From NCBI GenBank assembly GCA_021848385.1, contig JAJZUQ010000008.1:1-64000 (forward strand): a stretch of 64,000 nucleotides of DNA. Direction: 5' to 3'. A program made the position numbers and the translations under genes. Positions 18,455-28,057 of the stretch are shown here, piece after piece. Every line of letters begins with the position of its first letter. The first letter of the stretch is position 1. The notes under the pieces are model-generated. The model had not been told where the DNA came from, did no database searches, and saw only the letters and a program-made list of their open reading frames with translations. Origin of the DNA: Deltaproteobacteria bacterium. GTDB taxonomy: Bacteria > Desulfobacterota > Desulfuromonadia > Geobacterales > Geobacteraceae.

Positions 18455-19237
18455 ATGGCCAAAAAAGAAAAATCAGAGTACCTCATCCAGGCGGTTTCCC
18501 ACGCACTAGACCTCCTCGAGCAGTTTCATGATGATATTGACGAACTTGGGGTTACCGAGCTTTCCAAACGTCTCAAGCTGCATAAGAACAATGTTTTCAG
18601 ATTGCTGGCAACACTTGAGTCGCGTGGTTATATCGAGCAGAACAGGGTGACGGAAAACTACCGGCTGGGACTCAAGACCCTGGAGCTGGGGCAGACCTTC
18701 ATCAAGCAGATGGGGCTTCTCCGGCAGTCTCGACCGGTGCTGGAGTCTCTGGTTAATGAATGCAACGAAACCACCTACGTGGCGATTCTCAAGGATTTCC
18801 ACATAGTCTACCTGGACGTGGTGGAGACCGGACTGACGGTACGGGTCGTCCCGCGGGTGGGTGCCCGGCTTCCCGCTTACTGCACCGCTGCCGGCAAAGT
18901 CCAGATTGCGTATATGACCGACGAGGAACTGGAGAACTACCTGCCGACCAAGGAGTTGAAGCGCTTCACCCCCAACACGATAACCGATCGTGATGAGCTG
19001 AAGAAAAACCTCAAGATCATCGCCGAGCAGGGATTCGCCATGGACAACGAGGAACTGGACATCGGTGTTCGCTGTGTCGCAGCGCCTATCCGCGACTACA
19101 CGAGACGGATTATCGGCGCGGTGAGCATCTCCGGCCCGTCCATGCGTTTCACCGATGAGCGGGTGGAGAAGGAATTGATCCCGATGGTGAAGAGGGCTGC
19201 GGAGGAGATTTCCACCAAGCTCGGCTATCACAAATAG
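18455..19237 (+). CDS. IclR family transcriptional regulator (GSU0514-like)
   Basis: The 260-residue protein has an N-terminal winged helix (VTELSKRLKLHKNNVFRLLA) and a C-terminal IclR effector domain (PRVGARLPAYCTAAGKVQIA ... GVRCVAAPIRDYT). Position beside coaE, a peptidase and sfrB-sfrA matches my recollection of GSU0514 in G. sulfurreducens, a regulator reported to bind the sucCD promoter and to be mutated during adaptation to lactate. sucCD lies 19 kb away here. The orthology is inferred from context and memory, not from alignment. A strong terminator follows the gene. Confidence 0.9.
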   Translation: MAKKEKSEYLIQAVSHALDLLEQFHDDIDELGVTELSKRLKLHKNNVFRLLATLESRGYIEQNRVTENYRLGLKTLELGQTFIKQMGLLRQSRPVLESLVNECNETTYVAILKDFHIVYLDVVETGLTVRVVPRVGARLPAYCTAAGKVQIAYMTDEELENYLPTKELKRFTPNTITDRDELKKNLKIIAEQGFAMDNEELDIGVRCVAAPIRDYTRRIIGAVSISGPSMRFTDERVEKELIPMVKRAAEEISTKLGYHK

Positions 19238-19261
19238 GAATCAGGTTTACAGGCCGAATAC

Positions 19262-19296
19262 AAAAAAAGCTCCCAATGAAATGGGGGCTTTTTTTT
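19262..19296. terminator. Bidirectional rho-independent terminator between iclR and coaE
   Basis: AAAAAAAGCTCCCA, a short loop, TGGGGGCTTTTTTTT: a stem with A- and T-tracts on either side, so it can stop transcription from both convergent genes. Confidence 0.9.
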
Positions 19297-19327
19297 CGCC
19301 GGTGTGTGCCAGCTTGCTTTTACCTGG

Positions 19328-19936
19328 TTAACGCCGGTTCTCCCCCAGGATTTCCCGTTCCCATATCTCGCGTATCTGCCGGACCATCTCCGCTTCCGTT
19401 CCGTTGTTGTCGATGACGATCCGAGCCCGTTGCCGTTTCTCCTCCATCGGCATCTGGCTGGCAATGCGTTGCAGGGCTGCCGCCTCGCTGAGTCCGTCGC
19501 GCTGCATGAGCCGCCGCAGTTGTGTTTCTCTGTCCACATAGACTACCCATATTTCATCGACCCGGTCGGTGATCCCGGCTTCGATGAGAAGGGGGGCCAT
19601 GTAGATGGCAAGAGGGGTTTTCCCGCGCCGCAGTCCGGCCAGCAGATCCCTTGCCCGCAGGGCAATGGCCGGATGGGTTATGGCTTCCAGTCGACTGCGG
19701 GCTGCCGGGTCGGCGAAAACGATGTTGCCCAGGGCAGCGCGATTGATGGTCCCATCATCGTTGAGCACGCCGTTGCCGAAGGCCGCGACTATTGCCTGAT
19801 AGGCCGGTTCGCCGGGTCGGACCACATCCCTCGCAAGCCGGTCGGCATCGATCACCGCTGCGCCGAGTCCGGCCAGAATCTTCGCTGCTGTGCTCTTTCC
19901 CGAGGCTATTCCACCTGTCAGGCCGATGACCCGCAT
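19328..19936 (-). CDS. coaE: Dephospho-CoA kinase
   Basis: It phosphorylates dephospho-CoA in the last step of coenzyme A synthesis. The 202-residue P-loop kinase has GLTGGIASGKST at the N-terminus, DADRLARDVV, HPAI and RQLRRLMQRDG-like lid residues. The start has GGAGGTGG upstream. It is convergent with the IclR gene and downstream of the M29-like peptidase gene. Confidence 0.95.
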   Translation of the reverse strand: MRVIGLTGGIASGKSTAAKILAGLGAAVIDADRLARDVVRPGEPAYQAIVAAFGNGVLNDDGTINRAALGNIVFADPAARSRLEAITHPAIALRARDLLAGLRRGKTPLAIYMAPLLIEAGITDRVDEIWVVYVDRETQLRRLMQRDGLSEAAALQRIASQMPMEEKRQRARIVIDNNGTEAEMVRQIREIWEREILGENRR

Positions 19937-20019
19937 CGTTCCACCTCCGCTGCTAACGTTTCACAAATCTTCTAAGTCTGTCTATGGACGCAGTTTCTGT
20001 CTGCAATCGCGGCCACGCT

Positions 20020-21150
20020 TCAGATGATCAGCTTGCCATCCCGGAGCAGGGTCTGCCGGCTTCCGTCGGCCATAATCGCCGTCAGTGTGGGGTGGTAAAA
20101 GACATAGTCCTCATGGAAGGGTGTCTGGACGGTTCCGCCGAAACCGGAGTTGTCGCCAAGAGCGATGTGTATGGTGCCGAGGATCTTTTCCGCTTCAAGA
20201 ATGTTGTCCGGCCGTGAGGCCCGGTCGTTGGTGCCGATTCCCAGCTCGGCAATGTTGCGGTTGTTGGCGTTTTCCGCAAATTTCTGTTCAAGTTTCAGGC
20301 GGTGAGGTTCTTCCCCCTGTATCTCTACAACTTTGCCGTCGGCGACACGGAGCGTCAGGGGGGAGGACAGTTTGCGGGTAGGCGCGTATTCGAGCACCAT
20401 CACCCCCGAACTCGTCCCTTCCAGCGGTGCCAGGTAAACTTCGCCGGCGGGGAGATTCCCGAAGCTTCCCGGGGTCGTCAGCATGCCGTCATCCCCTTTC
20501 GCCGTTCTCCCCCGTTTACCAAACTGCATTCTGGTGCCGTTGGGGGTTTCCACGTCGATTTCGGCAGCCAGATTTACCGCCGTCGCCAGTCTGTCGGTCC
20601 GTTCAGCAAGGGCCTGCCAGTCAACTTTCATCGAGGTGAAGAACATGTCAGGGTCGAAGGTGGGGAGGCTTGCAAAACGCCCGCCGGCACTATTGACCAG
20701 GGAGCGGAAGCGGGTGTGGCTCGTTGAGTTGTTGGAGAGGGCCACGACTACGTCGGCTATATCCGCTCTGGCTGACAGGACCAGGTCGGTAGCCGTCCGA
20801 ACGTCATCCTTGTCCGCCGTCTTGGCAAGCAGGCGGCGGAAGATGCCGGCTGCGACCAGCCGGTCAACGATCCCATCTCCAAAAACGGCACGCCAAAGGA
20901 TTTCAGGCGGCTCAGCCCCTGAAGCAGGTGTTGCCGGAAACGAGATGAAGTCTGCATTGCCGTACGTGGTGCGTGCAAACTCACCCGTCTCCCGCGCCAC
21001 GTCATGTAACCGGCGCCGCCGCTCTTCATCAGCCGGCAGAGGTGTCTCGTCGGCGCGGATAGTGTCGCCGAAAACCACGATCCGTTCTCCTTCCCGTATT
21101 CCAAGGTTGGTGGTGAACAGCGATGCAAATGCTTCACTCATCTGCGTCAT
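20020..21150 (-). CDS. M29-type aminopeptidase-like protein
   Basis: The 376-residue protein matches the thermophilic aminopeptidase (M29) C-terminal signature: NIAELGIGTN, GTIHIALGDNSGFGG and FHEDYVFY, which hold the metal-binding Glu/His/Asp residues. The ORF track starts at 21237, but the ATG at 21150 (MTQMSEAF) has GGAGGA at good spacing. It is divergent from sfrB across a short operator-containing spacer. Substrate is unknown. Confidence 0.8.
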   Translation of the reverse strand: MTQMSEAFASLFTTNLGIREGERIVVFGDTIRADETPLPADEERRRRLHDVARETGEFARTTYGNADFISFPATPASGAEPPEILWRAVFGDGIVDRLVAAGIFRRLLAKTADKDDVRTATDLVLSARADIADVVVALSNNSTSHTRFRSLVNSAGGRFASLPTFDPDMFFTSMKVDWQALAERTDRLATAVNLAAEIDVETPNGTRMQFGKRGRTAKGDDGMLTTPGSFGNLPAGEVYLAPLEGTSSGVMVLEYAPTRKLSSPLTLRVADGKVVEIQGEEPHRLKLEQKFAENANNRNIAELGIGTNDRASRPDNILEAEKILGTIHIALGDNSGFGGTVQTPFHEDYVFYHPTLTAIMADGSRQTLLRDGKLII

Positions 21151-21271
21151 GGCCTCTTCCTCCCGTGTGACTTCTTTTTTCCCTCCCCGTAGATATATCA
21201 GAGCCTGCACTTTCTGACAATCTTTAGTAAAATCCAATTAGTGTATTTTTCCCTTGATTTCGCGGGGATTG

Positions 21272-21299
21272 TTGTGTTAATTATTGCATACTGTATACA
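21272..21299 (+). promoter_or_regulatory. Promoter candidate for sfrB-sfrA
   Basis: TTGTGT, 16 bases, TATACA. The -10 lies inside the palindrome at 21283-21301, so a bound protein would block polymerase. Confidence 0.4.
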
Positions 21300-21301
21300 A
21301 T
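21283..21301. promoter_or_regulatory. Palindromic operator candidate upstream of sfrBA
   Basis: ATTGCATACTGTATACAAT is a 19-base inverted repeat with one mismatch (ATTGcATAC-T-GTATaCAAT). Operators of this shape are typical of GntR/FadR-like repressors. It overlaps the promoter candidate and sits about 80 bases before the sfrB start. The protein that would bind it is not identified; the IclR regulator 2 kb away is one possibility. Confidence 0.5.
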
Positions 21302-21381
21302 TGCAATAAGCTGATTTGCTTAATGAAAGCAAACGGTTAGCCGGATTATACGGCTATTTTCGAGTTCACGTGGAGGCTGAA

Positions 21382-23403
21382 GTGGCACAGGTGGTTTTTT
21401 CCAGCTGGGGTAGAAATATTGTCGATAATCGCAAAGGTGGCGAGCCGCAGGACACGAGTTTCCGCCTGCCGACCACGTTAGATGGCGAGCGAGCCCTGTC
21501 TGCTTTCATGGGGTGGGACGGCATCATCCTTTACAACAAGGATGTGGATATCCCGCTCATGGCTGCCGAATACATGAAGCGGGTTCAGACCCAGTATGTC
21601 TGCGGTAAGTGCACCCCCGGCAAGAAGGGGACCAGGGTTGTCATGGACGCACTGCAGCGGATCGTTACCGGCCAGGGGAAAGAGGCGGACCTCGCCACCA
21701 TCGAGGACCTGGCGGAGCTCCTCAAGAACTGCAAGTGCACCCTCTGCCCCAGTTCCTCGGTGCCGGTGCTTGACGCCGTTAAGCATTTCCGCGACGATTT
21801 CCTCGGCTATATCAATGGCAATCGTACGCCGGCAGCCGACAAGTTCCGCTTCATCGACAAGTACACCGCCCCTTGTCAGGACAAGTGTCCAGCCCACATT
21901 GACATCCCTTCCTACGTGGAGGCGGTCAAGGAATACCGTTTTGAGGAGTCGCTCGCCATCGTCCGCGAGAATATGCCTCTTCCGTCGGTCTGCGGCCGTG
22001 TCTGCCCCCATCCCTGCGAGACCGCCTGTCGCCGCAAGCAGGTGGACGAGCCGATCAGCATAATGACCCTCAAGCGCTCCGCGTCCGACTATGAATGGCA
22101 GCACCAGCATCAGCCCCCCATGCAGCCGAAGCCGCGCAAGAACAAGAAAGTGGCCATCGTCGGTGCCGGCCCTGCCGGAGTTGCGGCTGCCTACTACCTG
22201 GCCCTGGAAGGGTATCCCTGTACCATCTATGAGGCACTTCCCGAAGGGTATGGCGGCGGTATGATCGCTGTCGGCATTCCTCCTTACCGGATGCCACGAC
22301 ATCTCCTCCAGCGTGATATCGACATTGTCTCCGCCATGGGAGTGGAGATCATCTACAATACCCGTATCGGCAAAGATGTCTCCCTCGCCGAGCTGAAACA
22401 GAAATATGATGCCGTGTTCCTTGCCCCCGGCGCCCATCGCTCAAAGCCGATGGGGGTGGAAGGGGAAGACAAGGGGTACAAGGGGTTCCTCAAGGGGGGG
22501 ATCGACTTCCTCCGCGATGCGTATATGGGAAACCCGACCGGCATGGGGAAAAAGGTCTGCGTGGTCGGGGGGGGGAATACCGCCATCGACTGCGTAAGGG
22601 TGGCCCTGCGTGAAGGAGCTGAAGTATCAACTCTCCTCTATCGCCGCTCCCGCAAGGAGATGCCGGCGGACGTATGGGAAGTGGACGGGGCTGATGAAGA
22701 AGGGGTCACGTTCGAGTTTCAGGTCCTGCCGACCAGGATTATCGTTGATGACAACAACCAGATAACCGGTGTGGAGAGCGTCAGGATGGCGCTGGGTGAA
22801 CCTGACGCATCAGGCCGCCGCCGCCCGGAACCGATACCAGGTAGCGAGTTCGTCGTCGAATGCGACACGGTAATTCCCGCTATTGGCCAGGATGCGGATC
22901 TCTCCTTTATCACCCCCGATCTGGGAATCGACATCTCCAAGTGGAACACGGTTATAACCAAGTATGTTCCCCTTAAGGATGCGGCGGGCAAGGATTTGAA
23001 GGACGGCATGGGGAATCCCCTGGCCCGGACGCTCATAACCGATCTGGACGGCGTCTTTGCCGGCGGCGATGCGGAGATCGGGCCGCTCACGGTCGTGGCC
23101 TGCGTCGGTAATGCGCACCGTGCGGCCAAGGTCATCCAGCGCTGGCTTGAGGAAGGGAAGGCGTATCTTTCTGACAATGAACTGATGGAAGATATCCTTA
23201 CCTATCTGCCGGTCTATGACAAGAACGAGCAGGTTCCGTGGCTCGATTCTGCCAAGCGTGCACACCAGGCTGAGGTCCACGGCAAGGAGAGGGCCAGCCT
23301 GAAGAACTATCAGGAAGTTGAGCTCGGCTTTACCAACAGTCAGGCGGTGCGTGAGGCGGAACGATGCCTGCGCTGCTACCGTGTTGCAATGGCCGCTGTC
23401 TGA
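21382..23403 (+). CDS. sfrB: NADPH oxidoreductase beta subunit SfrB
   Basis: The 673-residue protein combines a NuoF-like iron-sulfur region (CGKCTPGKKGTR, CKCTLCPSSS) with a GltD-type flavoprotein. It has the 4Fe-4S Cys block SVCGRVCPHPCETACRRKQ, FAD site IVGAGPAGVAAAYYL, NADPH site VVGGGNTAIDCVR, and a second FAD motif VFAGGDAEIG. SfrAB was purified as a soluble NADPH-dependent Fe(III) reductase and is now thought to balance NADPH during acetate oxidation. I start at GTG 21382 (VAQVVF), because GGAGG precedes it and the protein then matches the family N-terminus; the track start lies 22 codons upstream. Confidence 0.92.
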   Translation: MAQVVFSSWGRNIVDNRKGGEPQDTSFRLPTTLDGERALSAFMGWDGIILYNKDVDIPLMAAEYMKRVQTQYVCGKCTPGKKGTRVVMDALQRIVTGQGKEADLATIEDLAELLKNCKCTLCPSSSVPVLDAVKHFRDDFLGYINGNRTPAADKFRFIDKYTAPCQDKCPAHIDIPSYVEAVKEYRFEESLAIVRENMPLPSVCGRVCPHPCETACRRKQVDEPISIMTLKRSASDYEWQHQHQPPMQPKPRKNKKVAIVGAGPAGVAAAYYLALEGYPCTIYEALPEGYGGGMIAVGIPPYRMPRHLLQRDIDIVSAMGVEIIYNTRIGKDVSLAELKQKYDAVFLAPGAHRSKPMGVEGEDKGYKGFLKGGIDFLRDAYMGNPTGMGKKVCVVGGGNTAIDCVRVALREGAEVSTLLYRRSRKEMPADVWEVDGADEEGVTFEFQVLPTRIIVDDNNQITGVESVRMALGEPDASGRRRPEPIPGSEFVVECDTVIPAIGQDADLSFITPDLGIDISKWNTVITKYVPLKDAAGKDLKDGMGNPLARTLITDLDGVFAGGDAEIGPLTVVACVGNAHRAAKVIQRWLEEGKAYLSDNELMEDILTYLPVYDKNEQVPWLDSAKRAHQAEVHGKERASLKNYQEVELGFTNSQAVREAERCLRCYRVAMAAV

Positions 23404-23517
23404 AAACGTACAATTAACGATACCATCTCGGCGCGGGGCTGAGAGCTGAGGATTCACGGGTCAACCCCTGAAATTTCAGCCTTCAGCCTTTTGCCGGGTT
23501 TTCAGGGGTGAAATCAC

Positions 23518-26037
23518 ATGGTCAGTCTGACAATCGACGGCAAGAACATAACCGTGGCTGCGGGTACCACCATTCTCGAAGCTGCCAACCAACTCGGTAT
23601 CAAGATACCGACCCTCTGCTGGCTGGAAAAGGTGTCTCCCACGGGCGCCTGTCGGGTCTGCGCGGTCGAGGTCGAAGGGGTTGACCGTACCATGACCGCC
23701 TGCAACACGCCGGTCAAGGAAGGAATCAACGTCACCACCCAGTCGGAAAAGCTCTTTGCCATCCGCCGGAAGGTGATGGAGCTGATGCTCGTCAACCATC
23801 CTCTCGACTGCCCGGTCTGTGACGCCGGCGGCGAATGCGATCTCCAGGATTCCTGCTACAAACTGGACGTGGCGAAGCAGGAGTATTCCGCTCTTCTGGA
23901 GCGGCGGCAGATTCGCTACAACTGGTCCCTTCTGGAAAGCGATCCCAATCGCTGCATTCTCTGTGAGAAATGTGTCAAGGTCGATCATGAGATCGTCGGT
24001 TGCGATGCCATAGCCGTGGTCAATCGCGGGGAAGCAGCCATCATCGACACGGTGGACGGTAAACCTCTCCAGTGTGAGTTCTGCGGTAACTGTATCGCCG
24101 CCTGCCCTACCGGGACCCTTATCAGCAAGCCGTTTAAATTCCGCGGCCGCCCCTGGTCATTTACGGTAACCAAGAGTGTCTGTGGCTTCTGCTCCAGTGG
24201 TTGTCAGATCGAGTACCACTCCCGCAACAACCGTGTGGAGAGGGTGACCAGCGACGACACTACCTATAACAGCGGTAACCTTTGCATCAATGGCCGCTTC
24301 GGCTACAGCTATCTGAACTCTGCCGACCGGCTCAACGTGCCGATGGTCGGTGGGTCAAAGAGTGACTGGAACGGGGCCATAGGGTTTGCCGTTGGGAAGC
24401 TGCAGGAGATCATCAAGACCAGCGGAGCTGCTGCGGTTGCCGGTATCGGTTCGCCCCGGGTGACCAACGAGGAGAGCTTCCTCTTCCAGAAGCTCCTGCG
24501 TGAAGGGGTTGGCACTGGCAATATCGATTCCGAGGCCCGCCTCGGCTATGCCCAGACCAAGACAATCCTCTGGGAGCGCCTCGGCTGCAGCGGGGCCGGC
24601 TCTTCCATCGACCGGCTCGACCATGCCGGAGCAATCCTCGTGCTGGGATGCGACCTGAATGCCGAGTCTACCGGCATGGAGTATCGGGTCATCAAGGCCG
24701 CTACCAAGAATGACGCGAGTCTCGTACTGGCGAACCAGCGTGACGTGAAACTGAAAAAGTTCTCCAATGTTCATCTTAAGTACCGTCCCGGCGCTGAACT
24801 TGCCCTGGTTTCCGGTCTTGTTAAGGCAATCATCGCAGAAGGGCTCGAGAACAGGGAGTTTGTAGCCGGCAAAACCAGCGGTTTCGATGCACTTAAGAGC
24901 TCTCTGGCAGGCAAAACTCTGGCAGAGCTGGCAGCTGCTGCGGGAGTGACCGAGACCGAACTGATCGAAGCTGCCCGTTACCTGGGGGGCAAGGCCGACG
25001 TGGCGATTGTCTTCGGCGCCGATGTGATACGCGGTGCTGCTTGCAGCGACACGGTCCGTGCCATAGCCGACCTCGCTCTGCTTCTCGGTTGTACTGCCGG
25101 CGGGCAGGGGGGCGTTTTCCCTGTTGAGCAGAAAAACAACATCCAGGGGATGCTCGACATGGGGGTTTCACCTGACTTCCTTCCCGGTTACAAGGCTGTC
25201 ACTACTCCCGGCAAGGACCTTTGGCAGATTGTCGAGGGTATCGAGCAAGGGAGCATCAAGGCACTCTACCTGCTGGGGTGCAACCCCCTTGTTTCATTCC
25301 CTGAGAGTGCCCGTATCAAGACTGCACTGACGAAGCTCGATCTGCTCATTGTGCAGGATATCCTGACCAGCGATCTCACTGCCATGGCACACGTTGTTTT
25401 CCCTGGGGCCGCGGCTGCCGAGAAGAACGGCTCGTTCACCACCCCGGACAACCGGGTACAATGTCTGAACCGGGCCGTAACCCCCCCGGGAGAAGCCCGG
25501 GAGGACTGGGACATTCTTGCGGAAGTGTACAGCCGCCTGACCGGCAAGCCCCATGCCCGTTCTGTCGTTGAGGTTACCGCCGAACTGAAGGACGTGACGG
25601 GAATCTATGGTGGCAGCTGCAAGGTGAGCGACGGTCGCTGCTCCGGTCTCGTCAAGACGATGCCGCCAGCGCCCTCAGCTTACAGCTTCGCCACACTGGC
25701 TTCTATCCCGGCTGCCACCGCGCAGCCTTACACGCTTACCGTCGGTGCCATCGGCTTCCATAACGGAACCATGTCAACGGCTTCTGAGAACAACCTGACT
25801 GTTTCGCCGGAAGGGTATATTGAAATTTCTGCTGGCGATGCTGCACGGCTTGGTATTGCTGACGGTGCCCGGATAAAGGTCAGCTCGCCGGTCGGCAGTA
25901 TGAGCGGGCCGGCCAAGGTTACGGGAAGGCTCCAGGCAGGACTCCTCTTCGCTCCCTATCATTTTGCCGCTCTGAACGCCAGTGCCCTTCTACCGGCTGG
26001 CTCGAACCTGGTCGGCGTCACGGTGGAGAAAGGGTAG
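23518..26037 (+). CDS. sfrA: NADPH oxidoreductase alpha subunit SfrA
   Basis: The 839-residue NuoG/formate-dehydrogenase-like protein has, in order, a 2Fe-2S domain ([15 protein letters not shown] ... C), a His-Cys 4Fe-4S site ([19 protein letters not shown]), two ferredoxin-type clusters ([25 protein letters not shown]) and a molybdopterin-oxidoreductase region with its own 4Fe-4S site ([11 protein letters not shown]). It is the electron-transfer partner of SfrB and is co-transcribed, with a 114-base gap containing GGCTGA/TTCAGCC inverted repeats. A bidirectional terminator follows. Confidence 0.92.
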   Translation: MVSLTIDGKNITVAAGTTILEAANQLGIKIPTLCWLEKVSPTGACRVCAVEVEGVDRTMTACNTPVKEGINVTTQSEKLFAIRRKVMELMLVNHPLDCPVCDAGGECDLQDSCYKLDVAKQEYSALLERRQIRYNWSLLESDPNRCILCEKCVKVDHEIVGCDAIAVVNRGEAAIIDTVDGKPLQCEFCGNCIAACPTGTLISKPFKFRGRPWSFTVTKSVCGFCSSGCQIEYHSRNNRVERVTSDDTTYNSGNLCINGRFGYSYLNSADRLNVPMVGGSKSDWNGAIGFAVGKLQEIIKTSGAAAVAGIGSPRVTNEESFLFQKLLREGVGTGNIDSEARLGYAQTKTILWERLGCSGAGSSIDRLDHAGAILVLGCDLNAESTGMEYRVIKAATKNDASLVLANQRDVKLKKFSNVHLKYRPGAELALVSGLVKAIIAEGLENREFVAGKTSGFDALKSSLAGKTLAELAAAAGVTETELIEAARYLGGKADVAIVFGADVIRGAACSDTVRAIADLALLLGCTAGGQGGVFPVEQKNNIQGMLDMGVSPDFLPGYKAVTTPGKDLWQIVEGIEQGSIKALYLLGCNPLVSFPESARIKTALTKLDLLIVQDILTSDLTAMAHVVFPGAAAAEKNGSFTTPDNRVQCLNRAVTPPGEAREDWDILAEVYSRLTGKPHARSVVEVTAELKDVTGIYGGSCKVSDGRCSGLVKTMPPAPSAYSFATLASIPAATAQPYTLTVGAIGFHNGTMSTASENNLTVSPEGYIEISAGDAARLGIADGARIKVSSPVGSMSGPAKVTGRLQAGLLFAPYHFAALNASALLPAGSNLVGVTVEKG

Positions 26038-26061
26038 GCAGAGGTAGACCCACCATAAAAT

Positions 26062-26098
26062 AAAAAACCCCCGGGCATGACTGTCCGGGGGTTTTTTT
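26062..26098. terminator. Bidirectional rho-independent terminator downstream of sfrA
   Basis: AAAAAACCCCCGG, 10-base loop, CCGGGGGTTTTTTT: a perfect 13-bp stem between convergent sfrA and the response-regulator gene. Confidence 0.95.
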
Positions 26099-26116
26099 AT
26101 ATCCGTCTGCAGACGT

Positions 26117-28057
26117 TCAACCAAAGATTTTCCGGAAGAATCCCTTGCTTTCCGCTTCCCGTTTCTCCGTAATCTGCCGTAGCCCTCTGACCGCATGGGA
26201 TTCCTTGGGGTTTATGCGTAATGCCTTCTGGAATTCTCCCTCAGCCAAGCCATCCCTTCCCTCATCGAGAAGCATCAAGCCACGGAAGGCAAATGCCTCG
26301 GCAACCTTGCCGATCTGGACGGACTTGGCCAGAAGCATGCGGGCCTTTTCCTGTGCCGTTTTTGAGCTCTTGCTGGCCGGGTCGTTGTAGATGGCCCAGG
26401 CGAGGTAGGCGCAATGCATCGGGTTGTCCGGCTCCAGGGTGAATGAGTCCTGCAGGGCCTTCCTGGCGTTTTCGAATTCCCCCATTTCCAGAAAGACCTT
26501 ACCTGACTGAAACTGGATCTTGGCCTGCAGCTTGTCGTCCTGACGCCCGTCAAGTCCAACCCTGTCGGCATTGAGCAACTCGTCGTAGCGCTCCTTGGCA
26601 ACGACGCTGGAAAGTGTATTGTAGGCATTGGAATAGACGGCAAGGACATCCTGGGCTATGCTCTGGGTCGCACCTGACAACTCCATGAACTTTTCCGGCG
26701 TGTACTGGCGGGTCTTTGAGAAATAGGACTCTTTGAGCGCATTGAAGCTGAAGCTGTTCGGTGAGAGGCCGAATAATTCATAGTAATTCTTGTCCTTGAT
26801 GAATGCATGATCGCGCTGAACCGTCTGCTCGAAACCTATCTCATCGCTCGACAGGGGCGAGGCCATACCTTCGTTCCCTACAGCCAGTTCAACGGAGTCC
26901 GATATTTCTTCAACCAGGTCATCAAATCCGACGGCCTGTCCATCATCGGCGGCAACTTCTTCAAGTGGCCGGTTAAACAGGTCTTTCTGGGAGAACTCGG
27001 CGATGGCGTTGGCGGTCGGGGTTGTGTGCATGGCCAGCATACCAAGGGAATGGAGGAAAGAGAAGAATGCGGCTGCTTCGGGCGGCGTTGTCCCCATGGC
27101 GATGAGCTGCCTCAGGCTTTTCTGGCCGTCCATGAGTTCAAGCAGTTCGATGTCTTCGCTGCGCATGGTGACCAGGTTGACTCGACGAAAAAACTGTGGG
27201 GTACGCGCCGGATAGCATGCAGCGAAGCGTTCCATGAAGGCTTTACTGTCAAGCTTGCTTCCGCGCCCTTTACTCGCCTCATAGACGAGGTGGGGGATCG
27301 AGATCGGAACGAGGGGGGATTCCAGCGGCGGTGCCCCCTCGTTGAAGCTGATGCCGCTCTTTACTTCCAGAGCATCGGTCAGTTTTTTCGTGAGAAAGTG
27401 GCGGGATTCCTCAACAAGCTCGTCATAGGTAAGGAGTCCTGCCTGGGTGAGTAAAATTCGCTCTTCACCACCTGCCAGGAATGTCTTCCTGTCTCCCGGG
27501 GTGATCTTGCCCCGCGTGACAAGGTAATCCGGAAAGTCTGACGATTCCCGCGTCAGGAAGGACACCGGCTCACCCTTCAAAAATGCAACCGGTGATCCCT
27601 GGGGGAGAGAGAGAATCCCATTCCTCCCATTTTCGTAAATATCCACCAACAGATCAAGCAACGTCGTAGCCCCCTTGGAGCCGGCGGTGTCCTGCAGTGT
27701 CGTTTGCACGGCGGCAATGAATGCCTGTTGGGTAAACGGTTTTTCCAGGTAATATTTCACACCGAGACGCCGGGCTGCTTCGGCGTATTTATCGCCCTTG
27801 TAGACGCCTGTAATGACAATTACCGGCAATCCCGCCCATTTCTCCGACTTGCGGAGTTTCTGTAAAACGTCGGCACCACTCAGTTCAGGGAGACGCAGGT
27901 CGAGTATGAGAAGATCGTACCTGCCGGCATTAAGCGACTGCAGAACCTCAAGACCGGTTTTGACAGCCACCACCTCGTATCCCTGCCCGGCAAGGAACTT
28001 CTGGAGCATCCGGGAAAGGGGTTCGTTATCTTCTGCCAGTAATAGTTGGGCGGTCAT
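26117..28057 (-). CDS. Response regulator with REC, DUF4388-like, J-domain-like and TPR regions
   Basis: The 646-residue protein begins with a receiver domain (LLLAEDNEP, phospho-Asp in LLILDLRLP, Lys in EKPF). The middle region, about 130-400, is rich in short alpha/beta elements like the DUF4388/PATAN proteins of Geobacter and Myxococcus. At about 430-490 YYELFGLSPNSFSFNALKES resembles a J-domain. TPR-like helices (FLEMGEFENARKALQDSFTL) fill 510-630. No output DNA-binding domain is present, so it probably acts by protein contact. The start ATG 28057 has AGGA upstream; the track's TTG start is earlier. It overlaps mltG by 32 bases. Confidence 0.75.
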   Translation of the reverse strand: MTAQLLLAEDNEPLSRMLQKFLAGQGYEVVAVKTGLEVLQSLNAGRYDLLILDLRLPELSGADVLQKLRKSEKWAGLPVIVITGVYKGDKYAEAARRLGVKYYLEKPFTQQAFIAAVQTTLQDTAGSKGATTLLDLLVDIYENGRNGILSLPQGSPVAFLKGEPVSFLTRESSDFPDYLVTRGKITPGDRKTFLAGGEERILLTQAGLLTYDELVEESRHFLTKKLTDALEVKSGISFNEGAPPLESPLVPISIPHLVYEASKGRGSKLDSKAFMERFAACYPARTPQFFRRVNLVTMRSEDIELLELMDGQKSLRQLIAMGTTPPEAAAFFSFLHSLGMLAMHTTPTANAIAEFSQKDLFNRPLEEVAADDGQAVGFDDLVEEISDSVELAVGNEGMASPLSSDEIGFEQTVQRDHAFIKDKNYYELFGLSPNSFSFNALKESYFSKTRQYTPEKFMELSGATQSIAQDVLAVYSNAYNTLSSVVAKERYDELLNADRVGLDGRQDDKLQAKIQFQSGKVFLEMGEFENARKALQDSFTLEPDNPMHCAYLAWAIYNDPASKSSKTAQEKARMLLAKSVQIGKVAEAFAFRGLMLLDEGRDGLAEGEFQKALRINPKESHAVRGLRQITEKREAESKGFFRKIFG

